Shown: positions 8,832-17,819, counted from the first letter of the stretch. The stretch: DNA of 42,803 nucleotides from Candidatus Nanopelagicales bacterium (GCA_025456065.1 JALOLH010000038.1:1-42803), one strand, 5' to 3'. A program made the numbers and translations. The notes: generated from the sequence alone by a model not told the origin.

Positions 8832-8903
8832 CGCGTTTGCTCCGCGGCGGTACGTCCGCTCCGCGGCACCGGTCAGCGGACGTACGCCGGCGGAGCAAAC
8901 GCG
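8832..8903. terminator. Long inverted repeat, 29-bp arms
   Basis: Left arm 8832-8860 and right arm 8875-8903 match at 26 of 29 positions around a 14-base loop. The outer part reads CGCGTTTGCTCCGC and the inner part GTACGTCCGCT. It begins 43 bp beyond the stop of the acetyltransferase gene, so a transcription terminator or 3'-end structure for that gene is the simplest reading. Its length and AT-containing tip are unusual here, and a REP/MITE-like element is an alternative. Confidence 0.6.
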
Positions 8904-8945
8904 CCGAGGGGAGGGGTGCGGGCGGCGACCTTGGTCAGACCCGCC

Positions 8946-9908
8946 CTACCGTGCCAGCGGTGCCCCCCACGCCTCCTGGGCGACGCGCACCGACATCCCC
9001 GCGCGCTCGTAGAACCCGAGTGCGCCAGTGGTGTTCTCGGCGTCGACGTCCAGCTTGGCGGTGGCGAAGCCGGCGGCCGCGAGGTCGTCGAAGGCCCGGC
9101 GGAGCAGCGCGCTGGCCGCCCCGCGCCCGCGGCCGCGACGTCGGACCCCGATAGATCCGACGTAGCCCTCGCCGTCACCGAGGGCGGAGCAGACCAGGCT
9201 GGCCACCGATCCCTGCTGGTCGTCCAGGACGTAGCTCGCTCCCGGCAGGACGACCTCGGCGGACAGCATGTGGTGCCACTCCTCAGGTGAGGGCGTGTCG
9301 CCGTGGTGGTCGTCGAACGCCTCGACCATCACGTCGATCGAGGACTCCAGGGCTCCCGGGTCCGCGAACGTCCTCAGCGTCATGCCCGCTGGCAGCTCGA
9401 CCTCCTGCTCCGGGCGTCCGGTGAGGGTGATCGCCATCTCGTAGTACGTACGCAGCAGCGTCCAGCCCAGTCCACGCACGTGCTCGCACATGCCGCTGTC
9501 GCCGTGCTCGCACATGCCGCTGTCGCGGGTGGGGATGAACAGTCCGAGCATCCGCCTGACGCCGGGGTCGGCGTCGGTCAGGCGGGCCCGCGCGGCGCTG
9601 GCGAGCTCCTCGACCAGCGCATCGATGCAGGCGGCGCGCTCGCCGGGGGCGAGGGCCAGGTCGACGCCGATGGGGCAGACGATCTCGGTCATGGGCGGCG
9701 ACGCAGCCAGTGCCGCCCAGCCCACGAGCCGATCCGCCGCGAAGAGGGCAGGCTGGTCCCGCTCCGGGTCGAGCTGCGGGCGCGTGAACTGCACCGCGAG
9801 GAACTCGGCGGTCAGGTAGCTGGGCAGGTCGTACAGGGTGGACCAGATCGCGTCGCCCAACGCGACCACGGCAGGGATGTCGTCCGGGGTCAGCTGGCGC
9901 AGCGTCAT
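8946..9908 (-). CDS. Two-domain GNAT N-acetyltransferase (MshD-like layout)
   Basis: A 320-residue protein with two GNAT folds in tandem, the layout of mycothiol synthase and related antibiotic or metabolite acetyltransferases. The N-terminal, probably degenerate domain runs from MTLRQLTPDDIPAVVALGDA to about residue 170. The C-terminal domain starts near LPAGMTLRTFAD and carries the acetyl-CoA loop RRRGRGRGAASALLRRAF and the family ending LDVDAENTTGALGFYERAGM. An in-frame 24-bp duplication gives the repeated peptide DSGMCEHG between the domains. A GTG at 9926 is an alternative start, six codons upstream. The gene diverges from arr across about 250 bp. Acceptor substrate unknown; it is not confidently mshD. 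Confidence 0.85.
   Translation of the reverse strand: MTLRQLTPDDIPAVVALGDAIWSTLYDLPSYLTAEFLAVQFTRPQLDPERDQPALFAADRLVGWAALAASPPMTEIVCPIGVDLALAPGERAACIDALVEELASAARARLTDADPGVRRMLGLFIPTRDSGMCEHGDSGMCEHVRGLGWTLLRTYYEMAITLTGRPEQEVELPAGMTLRTFADPGALESSIDVMVEAFDDHHGDTPSPEEWHHMLSAEVVLPGASYVLDDQQGSVASLVCSALGDGEGYVGSIGVRRRGRGRGAASALLRRAFDDLAAAGFATAKLDVDAENTTGALGFYERAGMSVRVAQEAWGAPLAR
9479..9526. repeat. Perfect 24-bp in-frame tandem duplication inside the GNAT gene
   Basis: The unit beginning CGTGCTCGCACATGCCGCTG occurs at 9479-9502 and again at 9503-9526. It adds eight residues without breaking the frame. Confidence 0.9.
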
Positions 9909-10025
9909 CCCCGTCGGCAGCGCCACGGGGCACAGTGTCCACCGCCGTGGCGCGTCGTGTCCTCGCCGCGCCGTGCTCGACCCGGGGTGCTGGCCGACCC
10001 GGGCGCCGCGGCCACCGTACGCTCG

Positions 10026-10050
10026 CCGTGCCGTGCCGTGCCGTGCCGTG
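10026..10050. repeat. CCGTG pentanucleotide repeat, 5 copies
   Basis: Five uninterrupted CCGTG units lie in the divergent region between the acetyltransferase gene and arr, 110 bp upstream of the arr start. Copy-number change here could alter promoter spacing. Confidence 0.85.
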
Positions 10051-10159
10051 CCCGGCCCCCGGCCGTCGCCGCCGTCCGAGGACCGACCGGTCGAGCCCCG
10101 GGGAGCAACTCGCCGGCACGCCCACCACAGCCAGCCATCGCAGACGAGGAGCGACACCG

Positions 10160-10621
10160 ATGGGTGAGGACGGAACCCCGCGCACACCGGTCACCTACGA
10201 CAGCTGCGCCCACGTCGAGGGCCCCTTCTACCACGGCACGCGGACCGCGCTCGAGGTTGGCGTCGAGCTGGTCCCCGGGCACGGGTCGAACTACCACGCG
10301 GGCCGGGTGTCGAACCACCTCTACTTCTCCGCCCTGGAGGAGACCGCGGCCTGGGGGGCCGAGCTGGCCTCCGCGCTGGCCGGCGGCGAGGGCCGGGGAC
10401 ACATCTACGTGGTCGAGCCGCTGGGCCCGTTCGAGGACGATCCCAACGTGACCGACAAGCGGTTCCCCGGCAACCCGACGCAGTCCTACCGGACCCGCCA
10501 CGCGGTGCGCATCGTCGCGGAGCTGGACGACTGGCAGGGCCACGACCCCGAGGTGCTCAGGGGGATGCTGGACCACCTGGCGCAGCTGCGGGAGCAGGGG
10601 CTCGACGTGATCGAGGACTAG
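10160..10621 (+). CDS. arr: Rifampicin ADP-ribosyltransferase (Arr family)
   Basis: Arr enzymes transfer ADP-ribose from NAD to the C23 hydroxyl of rifamycins and inactivate them. The 153-residue protein matches the family over its whole length: FYHGTRTAL (His25), GSNYHAGRVSNHLYF (Tyr55), WGAELA, GEGRGHIYVVEPLGPFEDDPN (Asp93/94), DKRFPGNPTQSYRT and the ending EQGLDVIED. These residues line up with the His-Tyr-Asp triad described for the mycobacterial enzyme. GAGGAG at 10145-10150 is a good ribosome binding site nine bases before the ATG. It is a single gene, divergent from a GNAT acetyltransferase, with no integron or transposon sign, so it looks chromosomal. Whether it confers resistance here or has a stress-related role is not shown. 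Confidence 0.95.
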   Translation: MGEDGTPRTPVTYDSCAHVEGPFYHGTRTALEVGVELVPGHGSNYHAGRVSNHLYFSALEETAAWGAELASALAGGEGRGHIYVVEPLGPFEDDPNVTDKRFPGNPTQSYRTRHAVRIVAELDDWQGHDPEVLRGMLDHLAQLREQGLDVIED

Positions 10622-10695
10622 GGCGGCCGGCGAGCAGCACCGGGCGACGCGATCCCCCTAGGGTGCTCGGGGGAACGACGGCCCAGGAGGACTGC

Positions 10696-11886
10696 ATGGC
10701 ACAGGCACCCAGCACCGGGGGTGCGATTTCCCCCACCGACCTCTACGCGATCGACAGCCTGCTGGCCGACGAGCACCGCGACGTGCGCGACACGGTGCGT
10801 CGCTTCGCCGACGAGCGCATCCGCCCGCACGTGGCCGGCTGGTTCGAGGCCGGCGACCTGCCGGCGCGCGAGCTGGCCCGCGAGCTGGGCGGGCTCGGGG
10901 TGCTCGGCATGCACCTCGAGGGGTACGGGTGCGCGGGCACGGACGCCACGTCGTACGGCCTGGCCTGCCTCGAGCTGGAGGCCGCCGACTCCGGGATCCG
11001 GTCGCTGGTGAGCGTGCAGGGCTCGCTGGCGATGTATGCCATCCACGCCTACGGCAGCGACGAGCAGCGCGAGCGCTGGCTGCCCGGCATGGCCCGGGGG
11101 GAGCACATCGGCTGCTTCGGGCTGACCGAGCCGGACGCCGGCTCGGATCCCGGGTCGATGCGCACGACCGCGGTGCGTGCCGGCGGGGACTGGGTGCTGC
11201 GCGGGACGAAGACCTGGATCACGAACGGCACCGTCGCCGACGTCGCCGTCGTCTGGGCCAAGGTCGAGGGCCGGGTCCACGGCTTCCTGGTCCCGACCGA
11301 CAGCCCCGGCTTCACGGCGCGGCCCATCCCGCACAAGCTGAGCCTGCGCGCGTCGGTGACCGCCGAGCTCGCGCTCGACGACGTCCGGCTCCCCGGTGAC
11401 GCCCTCCTGCCCGGCGGTGCGGGGCTGTCGGCCCCGCTCGGCTGCCTGGCCGAAGCCCGGTACGGGATCGTGTTCGGCGCGGTCGGCGCGGCCCGGGAGT
11501 GCCTGGAGGCCGCGCTGGCCTACGCCGCTGCGCGCGAGCAGTTCGGCCGGCCCATCGCCGGGTTCCAGCTCACGCAGCGCAAGCTCGCCGAGATGGCCGT
11601 CGCGGTCGGCAACGGTCACCTGCTCGCCCTGCACCTCGGGCGGCTCAAGGACGCCGGCAGGCTGACCCCGCAGCAGGTCAGCGTGGGCAAGTTCCACAAC
11701 GTCGCCGCGGCGCTGCAGGTGGCCCGCGAGGCCCGGGCGCTGCTCGGCGGCAACGGCATCTCCCTGGAGTACCCGGTGATCCGGCACATGACGAACCTCG
11801 AGAGCGTGTTCACCTACGAGGGCACCCACGACATCCACACCCTCGTCATCGGTGAGGCACTCACCGGCATCCCGGCGTACCGATGA
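10696..11886 (+). CDS. gcdH: Glutaryl-CoA dehydrogenase (acyl-CoA dehydrogenase family)
   Basis: An FAD enzyme that oxidises and decarboxylates glutaryl-CoA to crotonyl-CoA in lysine, tryptophan or glutarate breakdown. The 396-residue protein has the N-terminal helical domain (DLYAIDSLLADEHRDVRDTVR), the SGIRSLVSVQGSLAMYAIH segment characteristic of this subfamily, the FGLTEPDAGSDPGSM beta domain, GTKTWITNG, and the C-terminal domain with the catalytic Glu near 375 in TYEGTHDIH. AGGAGG at 10685-10690 lies five bases before the ATG. The stop overlaps the next gene's ATG (ATGA), so the CoA-transferase is translationally coupled, which strengthens the glutarate assignment. Other acyl-CoA dehydrogenases of this clade remain possible. 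Confidence 0.9.
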   Translation: MAQAPSTGGAISPTDLYAIDSLLADEHRDVRDTVRRFADERIRPHVAGWFEAGDLPARELARELGGLGVLGMHLEGYGCAGTDATSYGLACLELEAADSGIRSLVSVQGSLAMYAIHAYGSDEQRERWLPGMARGEHIGCFGLTEPDAGSDPGSMRTTAVRAGGDWVLRGTKTWITNGTVADVAVVWAKVEGRVHGFLVPTDSPGFTARPIPHKLSLRASVTAELALDDVRLPGDALLPGGAGLSAPLGCLAEARYGIVFGAVGAARECLEAALAYAAAREQFGRPIAGFQLTQRKLAEMAVAVGNGHLLALHLGRLKDAGRLTPQQVSVGKFHNVAAALQVAREARALLGGNGISLEYPVIRHMTNLESVFTYEGTHDIHTLVIGEALTGIPAYR

Positions 11887-13106
11887 GCCCGTCCCCGCTC
11901 GACCGGCCAGTGGCATCCCAGCCGCCGCCGGATCGCGTCTGGGACGACACAGCAGGGGTCGACGTGGGCCGCGGCGGCGACCGGGCGGACGCCGGCGCCG
12001 CTGGCGCGCTGGCCGGCCTGCGGGTCGCGGACTTCAGCCGCGTGCTGGCCGGTCCGTACGCGACGATGCTGCTGGCCGACCTCGGTGCGGAGGTCGTGAA
12101 GGTCGAGCGGCCCCCGCACGGCGACGACACGCGATCGTGGGGCCCCCCGTTCGCCGCCGACGGCACGGCCACCTACTTCCAGTCGGTGAACCGCAACAAG
12201 CGCAGCGTGTGGTGGGACCTGGCCGACCCCGCCGCGGCGGCGGCCGCCCGCGAGCTGGCGATCACCGCCGACGTGCTCGTCGAGAACCTCGCGCCGGGCA
12301 CCATGCACCGCTTCGGCCTGGGTTACGAGGACCTCGTCGCCGACAACCCCGGCCTGGTGTACGCGTCGGTCACGGGGTTCGGCGCCGGGGCGGGGGCCGG
12401 CCTGCCCGGCTACGACCTGCTGGTGCAGGCGATGGGCGGGCTGATGAGCATCACGGGGACCGACGCCGAGCACCCGACGAAGGTCGGGGTCGCCCTGGTC
12501 GACGTCGTCACCGGGCTGCACGCCACCGTCGGCATCCTCGCCGCGCTGGCCGAGCGGCAGCGCAGCGGTCGGGGGCAGCGGGTCGAGGTGAGCCTGCTCG
12601 GCTCGACCCTGTCGGCGCTGGTGAACCAGGCGCAGGCGGTCGTGGGCGCGAGCGCCTCGCCGCACCCGATGGGCAACGCCCACCCGAGCATCGCCCCCTA
12701 CGAGACGTTCCCCACGGCCGAGGGCGTCCTCGCGCTGGCGGTGGGCAACGACCGGCAGTTCGCGGCGCTGTGCGGCGCCCTCGACCTGGACCTGCACGAG
12801 GATCCACGCTTCGCCACGAACCCCAGCCGGGTGGCCAACCGCCCCGCGCTGGTCGCGCGGCTCGCCACCGCGTTGGCGGGCCGGTCAGCCGTGGCATGGG
12901 CGGCGATCCTCACCGAGGCGGGCGTGCCCGCGGGTCCCGTGCACGACATCCCCGGGGCCCTGGCCCTGGCCGAGCGCCTCGGGCTGGACCCGGTGGTCGA
13001 CGCCGGCGGGGTGCCGACCATCGCCCACCCGGTGCGGCTGTCCCGGACCCCGGCGACCTATCGCCTGCCTCCGCCAGGGCCGGCAGCGGGCCCTGGCTCG
13101 AGCTGA
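11883..13106 (+). CDS. CaiB/BaiF class III CoA-transferase, probable glutarate/succinyl-CoA type
   Basis: A 407-residue family III CoA-transferase, the group that moves CoA between carboxylic acids through an aspartyl-CoA intermediate. Visible signatures are LAGLRVADFSRVLAGPYATMLLADLGAEVVKVE, NRNKRSVWWDL, GYDLLVQAMGG with the catalytic Asp near 178, TKVGVALVDVVTGLHA and HPSIAPYETFPTAEG. It overlaps the glutaryl-CoA dehydrogenase by four bases. In mitochondria and bacteria such a pair makes glutaryl-CoA from glutarate and succinyl-CoA (SUGCT-like) and then oxidises it. The first about 40 residues are Pro/Asp rich and precede the conserved domain. A later start cannot be excluded, but none gives better coupling. 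Acid specificity is inferred from context only. Confidence 0.85.
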   Translation: MSPSPLDRPVASQPPPDRVWDDTAGVDVGRGGDRADAGAAGALAGLRVADFSRVLAGPYATMLLADLGAEVVKVERPPHGDDTRSWGPPFAADGTATYFQSVNRNKRSVWWDLADPAAAAAARELAITADVLVENLAPGTMHRFGLGYEDLVADNPGLVYASVTGFGAGAGAGLPGYDLLVQAMGGLMSITGTDAEHPTKVGVALVDVVTGLHATVGILAALAERQRSGRGQRVEVSLLGSTLSALVNQAQAVVGASASPHPMGNAHPSIAPYETFPTAEGVLALAVGNDRQFAALCGALDLDLHEDPRFATNPSRVANRPALVARLATALAGRSAVAWAAILTEAGVPAGPVHDIPGALALAERLGLDPVVDAGGVPTIAHPVRLSRTPATYRLPPPGPAAGPGSS

Positions 13107-13147
13107 CGTCCACCGCCCCGGCGCGCCGCGGCGGGCATCGAGCCCAC

Positions 13148-15034
13148 CTACGAACCGGCGTGGCGCTGCAGCAGCGGGGTGAGCACCTCGAGCACCCGCG
13201 GGTCCTCGATGGTCGAGGGCACCGGCTCGGGACGGCCGTCCGCGATACCGCGCATGGTGCGGCGCAGGATCTTGCCCGAACGCGTCTTGGGCAGGGCGGG
13301 CACGACCTCGACCTCCTTCAGCGCGGCCACCGGCCCGATGTGCTTGCGGACGTCGGCCACCACCTGCCGGGTGAGCTCCTCGGGATCGATCGAGACGCCG
13401 GACTTCAGCACGACGAACGCGCGTGGCGCCTGCCCCTTGAGCTCGTCGGCGACGCCGATCACGGCACACTCCGCGACCGCGGGATGCGCGGCCACGACTG
13501 CCTCCATCACGCCCGTCGACAGCCGATGGCCCGCGACGTTGATCACGTCGTCGGTGCGTCCCAGCACGTAGACGTAGCCGTCCTCGTCCACGTAGCCGCC
13601 GTCGCCGGTCGTGTAGGAGCCGGGGAACGCGCTGAGGTAGGAGGTGAGGTAGCGCTCGTCGTCGTGCCACAGGGTGGGCAGGTTGCCCGGCGGCAGCGGC
13701 AGTCGGACGACGATGTTGCCCTCGGTGCCGGGCGGCACCTCCTCCCCCGCGCCGTCCACGACGCGCACGTCGTAGCCGGGCACCGGGACCGACGGCGAGC
13801 CCTCCTTGATCGGCATCGGGTCCAGGCCGCGCAGGTTCGCCGCGATCGGCCAGCCCGTCTCGGTCTGCCACCAGTTGTCGACCACGGGCACGCCCAGGAC
13901 CCGCGTGGCCCAGCGGTAGGTGTCCGGGTCGAGCCGCTCGCCGGCCTGGAACAGCGTCTGGAACCGGCTGAGGTCGTGCTGGGCGATCAGCGAGCCCTCC
14001 GGGTCCTCGCGGCGGATCGCACGGATGGCGGTCGGGGCGGTGAACATCGCCTTCACGCCGTGCTCGGCGATGACCCGCCAGAAGGCCCCCGCGTCCGGCG
14101 TGCCCACCGGCTTGCCCTCGTAGACGACGGTCGTGGCACCGACGATGAGCGGGGCGTAGACGATGTAGGAGTGGCCGACGACCCAGCCGACGTCGGACGC
14201 CGCCCACCACACGTCGCCGGGGCCGATGTCGTAGACGTTGGCCATGGACCAGGCGAGCGCCACCGCATGGCCCCCGTTGTCCCGCACGATGCCCTTGGGC
14301 CGGCCCGTCGTGCCGGAGGTGTAGAGGATGTAGAGGGGGTCCGTGGCCGCGACGTCGGTGCAGCCGGCCGGCTCGGCGGACGCGGCGAGCGTCGCCCAGT
14401 CGTGGTCGCGCTCCCCCATCGCGGCCTCGAGCTGGGGCCGCTGCAGGATCACGCAGGCGTCCGGCTGGTGCGAGGCGATCGCCAGCGCCTCGTCGAGCAG
14501 CGGCTTGTACGCCACCACCCGGTTGGGCTCGAGGCCGCAGGACGCGGACAGGATCACCTTGGGCTCGGCGTCGTCGATGCGCACGGCGAGCTCCTCGGCG
14601 GCGAACCCGCCGAAGACCACCGAGTGCACGGCGCCCAGCCGCGCGCACGCGAGCATGCCGATCACGGCCTCGGGGACCATCGGCATGGACAGGACCACCC
14701 GGTCGCCCGCGGTCACCCCGAGCGACGCGAGCACCCCGGCGAACCGGGCCACGGCGTCCGTGAGCTGGGCGTACGTGAAGGACTGCTGCGTACCGGTGAT
14801 CGGGCTGTCGTGGATGAGCGCCGGCCGGTCGCCGTGGCCGGCCTCGACGTGCCGGTCCAGGGCGTTGTAGCAGGTGTTGAGCCGGCCGTCGGGGAACCAC
14901 CGGTAGAACGGCGCCCCGCTCGCGTCAAGCACCGACCTCGGCGCCTCGCTCCAGGTGATCGCCTCCGCGGCGCTCCCCCAGAACCCGTCCGGATCGGCGA
15001 TGCTGGCGGCGTAGGCCTCGGCGTACCTGCCCAT
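13148..15034 (-). CDS. prpE: Propionyl-CoA synthetase-like AMP-forming acyl-CoA ligase
   Basis: Activates a short-chain acid, probably propionate, with ATP and CoA through an acyl-adenylate. The 628-residue protein starts MGRYAEAYAASIADPDGFW, with the WFPDGRLNTCYNALDRHV segment common in PrpE. It contains the phosphate-binding loop LYILYTSGTTGRPKG, VWWAASDVGWVVGHSYIVYAPL, the WWQTETGWPI motif, TTGDGGYVDEDGY, GRTDDVINVAGHRLSTG and the catalytic C-terminal Lys588 in KTRSGKILRRTMR. AGGAGG sits just upstream of the ATG at 15034. The frame runs upstream of this start, but that part is not conserved-looking. The gene is convergent with the glutarate pair. Acetate or other short acids are possible substrates. 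Confidence 0.9.
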   Translation of the reverse strand: MGRYAEAYAASIADPDGFWGSAAEAITWSEAPRSVLDASGAPFYRWFPDGRLNTCYNALDRHVEAGHGDRPALIHDSPITGTQQSFTYAQLTDAVARFAGVLASLGVTAGDRVVLSMPMVPEAVIGMLACARLGAVHSVVFGGFAAEELAVRIDDAEPKVILSASCGLEPNRVVAYKPLLDEALAIASHQPDACVILQRPQLEAAMGERDHDWATLAASAEPAGCTDVAATDPLYILYTSGTTGRPKGIVRDNGGHAVALAWSMANVYDIGPGDVWWAASDVGWVVGHSYIVYAPLIVGATTVVYEGKPVGTPDAGAFWRVIAEHGVKAMFTAPTAIRAIRREDPEGSLIAQHDLSRFQTLFQAGERLDPDTYRWATRVLGVPVVDNWWQTETGWPIAANLRGLDPMPIKEGSPSVPVPGYDVRVVDGAGEEVPPGTEGNIVVRLPLPPGNLPTLWHDDERYLTSYLSAFPGSYTTGDGGYVDEDGYVYVLGRTDDVINVAGHRLSTGVMEAVVAAHPAVAECAVIGVADELKGQAPRAFVVLKSGVSIDPEELTRQVVADVRKHIGPVAALKEVEVVPALPKTRSGKILRRTMRGIADGRPEPVPSTIEDPRVLEVLTPLLQRHAGS

Positions 15035-15375
15035 GGGTCCTCCTGGGGTCGCGGATGACCCCACGATTCCTAGTGCACGCCTTCCCGCGCCGTCGCGGGG
15101 CGATGGGCCCACGTCGACCAACGGGGCGGGCGCTGCGACGAGCGGGCGCCGACGCCGGCTGCGGGCGCGGGGGCGGCGACGCCGAGCTGCCGAGCGACGC
15201 CGACCGGGCCGTGATCGTCATCCCAGCCTCGGCGGCGCGCTTCGACCCGCGCTACCGGCACACGGCCGTTCGCTGCGACGAGGTGGCCCGCAAGCGGATG
15301 GCGCAGACCCTGGCGCACCTCGACGAGCAGAGGGCCCAGCGGGCGGGAACGCCTGAGCCGCCGGGGCCGCCCTGG
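15035..15375. other. Gap between prpE and the MMPL gene, with prpE leader signals
   Basis: 341 bp. The prpE-proximal end holds a perfect hairpin GGGGTC/GACCCC (15045-15062) directly upstream of the ribosome binding site, and a -10-like TAGGAAT on the - strand (15066-15072) with no clear -35 box. The remainder shows an open + frame that runs on into the MMPL antisense strand without a stop, so I do not call a gene. Confidence 0.4.
15045..15062 (-). promoter_or_regulatory. Hairpin touching the prpE ribosome binding site
   Basis: GGGGTC, loop of six, GACCCC, immediately upstream of the AGGAGG (15039-15044) of prpE. If transcription starts about 15060, as the -10-like TAGGAAT suggests, the hairpin would form the 5' end of the transcript. 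Confidence 0.35.
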
Positions 15376-17819
15376 TCAGACCCGGACCACCGGCTCTGCG
15401 GGGAGCTGCTCGGACTCGTGGTCCCAGTGGGTCGGGTGCGGATGGGTGCGCTCCAACCTGGCACCCTCCACGTCGACGTCGGGCAGGACCCGGTCCAGCC
15501 AGCCGGGCAGCCACCAGGCACGCTCCCCGATCAGGTGCATCAGGCCCGGGATGAGGGTCATGCGCACCAGGAACGCGTCCAGCGCGACCCCGAGCGCGAG
15601 GCCGAACCCGATCGAGCGGATCACGACCATCTCGCTGGTGATGAACCCCGCGAACACCGAGATCATGATGATCGCCGCCACGGTCACGACCACCCTGCCC
15701 GCGTTGAAGCCGCGGCGCACCGCCAGCCGGGCCGGCACCCCGTGCACGTACGCCTCGCGCATGCCGGTGACGAGGAACAGCTGGTAGTCCATCGCCAGGC
15801 CGAACAGCACACCGACCAGGAAGGTCGGCAGGAAGCTGAGCACCGGGCCCGGGTCGTGGATCCCGAAGACCGGACCGAGCCACCCCCACTGGAAGATGGC
15901 GACGATGCCGCCGAACGCGGCGAACAGCGACATGACGAACCCCGCCGTCGCCATGATGGGAACGAGGATCGACCGGAAGACGACCAGCATGATGAGCAGC
16001 GAGATCCCCACCACCAGCGCGAGGTAGCGCGGCAGCGCCTCGGCGAGGGTGCTCGAGATGTCGATGGCACCACTGGCCGAGCCGGCGACCGCGAGCGTGA
16101 CCCCACCGTCGAGCGGTGCCCGGTCACGAAGCGCGCTCACCACCTGCCCGGTCGAGTCGCTGGTCGGCCCGTCGGCGGGGATCACCTGGAAGGCGAGGGC
16201 CCGGCCGTCCTCGGAGCGTCCGATCGGCGCGACGCCCACCACGTCGGGGGTCCAGGCGATCATCGTGCCGACCCGGACCTGCTCGGCGAGCAGCTGCTCG
16301 TCGGCGACCGGCTCGGGGAACTCGGCCATCACCACCAGCGGGCCGTTCATGCCGGGGCCCAGCCGCTGCGCTGTGATCGTGTACGCCCGGTACGCCGACG
16401 AGTCCTCCGCCTCGGACGAGCCGTCGGGCAGCCCCAGCCGCATCGACAGGGCCGGGACCGCGAGGACCAGCAGCGCCACGGTCGCCCCGATCACCCGCAG
16501 CACCGCCCCCCGGGTGCTCATCGGCTCCCACGACAGGTCGACCGGCTCCGGCCTGCCGCGCAGCCGGCGGGGCAGCACACGATCCCCGAGCAGCACCAGC
16601 AGCGCCGGGGCCAGGGTGATCGCCACCAGGATGGCCGTGAGGACCGACAGTGCCGCAACCGTGCCCATCAGGCCGAGGAAGCCGATGCCGGTGACGTTGA
16701 GCGCGAGCAGCGCGACCAGGACGGTCGAGCCGGCGAACACCACGGCGTTGCCGGCGGTACCGGTGGCCAGGGCGATCGAATCGTGCAGCTCGACGCCCTC
16801 GCGCAGCTGATGGCGGTGCCGGTTCAGGAGGAACAGCGCGTAGTCGATGCCGACGGCCAGGCCCAGCATGACGCCCAGCACCGGTGTCACCGACATCATC
16901 TCCACCCGCCCGGAGAAGGCCAGCGCGGCGAGCACGCTGACAGCCACCCCGACCAACGCGGTCAGCACGGGCACCGCTGCGGCCCGATCACCTCGCCGAT
17001 CCCCAGGACCTTGGGCAGCCCGGACGTCAGGTCGGCGCTGGGCACCGCCTCGACGCCGGCGAGGTCCGACTCGGCCAGGGCGTCGGTCACGGCCTGCTTG
17101 GTCTGCGGGGTGACCTCCAGCTGCGACGCGTCGAAGACGATGGTGGCCAACGCCGCCGTGCCGTCCTCGGACACGGTGCGGATCGGCGCCGAGAGGGCGA
17201 GCAGCTCGGCCGAGCGCTCCAGCTGCTGCTCCGCAGCGGACAGCTCCGCCCGGCCGGCCGCCAGCTGCTCGCGCTCCCGGTCGATCCTCGCCTGTCCCGC
17301 GTCCAGCTCGGCGAACACCTGCGGACCGGCGCTGCCCAGCTCGGCGAGCTCGCGGCCGACCCGGAGCTGGGCCTGCGCGTCGGCGAGCTGCGCGGCTCCG
17401 CGCTCCAGCTGGGCGCGACCCGCGGTCAGCTGCTCGCGCCCCTCCTCGAGCTGGGCGGCGGCGTCCGCCACCCGGTCCGCGGCCTCGAAGGGGTCGATCG
17501 TCGCGCGCACGCCGTCGACCTGGCCGATCGCGGCGAGCACGTCGCTGACCGCCGCACGCTGCTCGTCGCTGAACTGCCCGCCATCCTGCGCCAGGAACAC
17601 CACGGTGCCGGTGCCGCCGGCCGCATCCGGCAGCCGCGTGCGCAGCTCCTCGGTCACCTGCGCCGTCTCCGTGCCCGGGATCGAGACGGTGGAGCTCAGC
17701 GTGCCACGGCCGACGAGGAAGCCCACGGCCGCGAGGGCCCCGATCACCATCCACGTCGCGATCACCACCCACGCGTGCCGCGCGCAGAACCGTCCGAGTC
17801 GGTACAGCACCTCAGCCAC
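15376..17819 (-). pseudogene. MMPL/RND-family membrane exporter, frame broken with missing segment near 16980
   Basis: An MMPL-type transporter, the family exporting lipids or drugs across the actinobacterial membrane. The N-terminal part from GTG 17819 reads VAEVLYRLGRFCARHAWVV (first helix), then a long periplasmic domain with a Gln/Glu/Ala-rich coiled coil and GLPKVLGIGEVIG, and hits a stop soon after 16980. The C-terminal part continues in another frame from AVPVLTALVGVAVSVLAAL, with LGLAVGIDYALFLLNRHR and a second repeat containing LFGLAMDYQLFLVTGMREA. Family members have a helix of about 20 residues exactly between these two pieces, so the gene appears to lack about 58-61 bases, not just one or two. 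Observed length modulo three fits a 3n+1 loss. The GTG overlaps the TetR stop by eight bases, so both genes form one operon. Confidence 0.8.

Larger units (their letters stand above)
8618..8945. other. Gene-free gap holding three kinds of repeat
   Basis: 328 bp between the start of tesB and the end of the acetyltransferase gene. It contains a 14-bp tandem duplication, a 19-bp tandem repeat and a long inverted repeat, listed separately. I see no credible coding frame here. Confidence 0.6.

Noticed and set aside
13107-13147. Terminator between the convergent CoA-transferase and prpE genes
   Set aside because: The 41-bp gap is GC rich, but only a short CCGCC/GGCGG pairing is visible, too weak to call.
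12885-14900. A 671-codon frame on the - strand overlapping prpE
   Set aside because: It is an alternative frame of the same strand; prpE motifs are all in the other frame.
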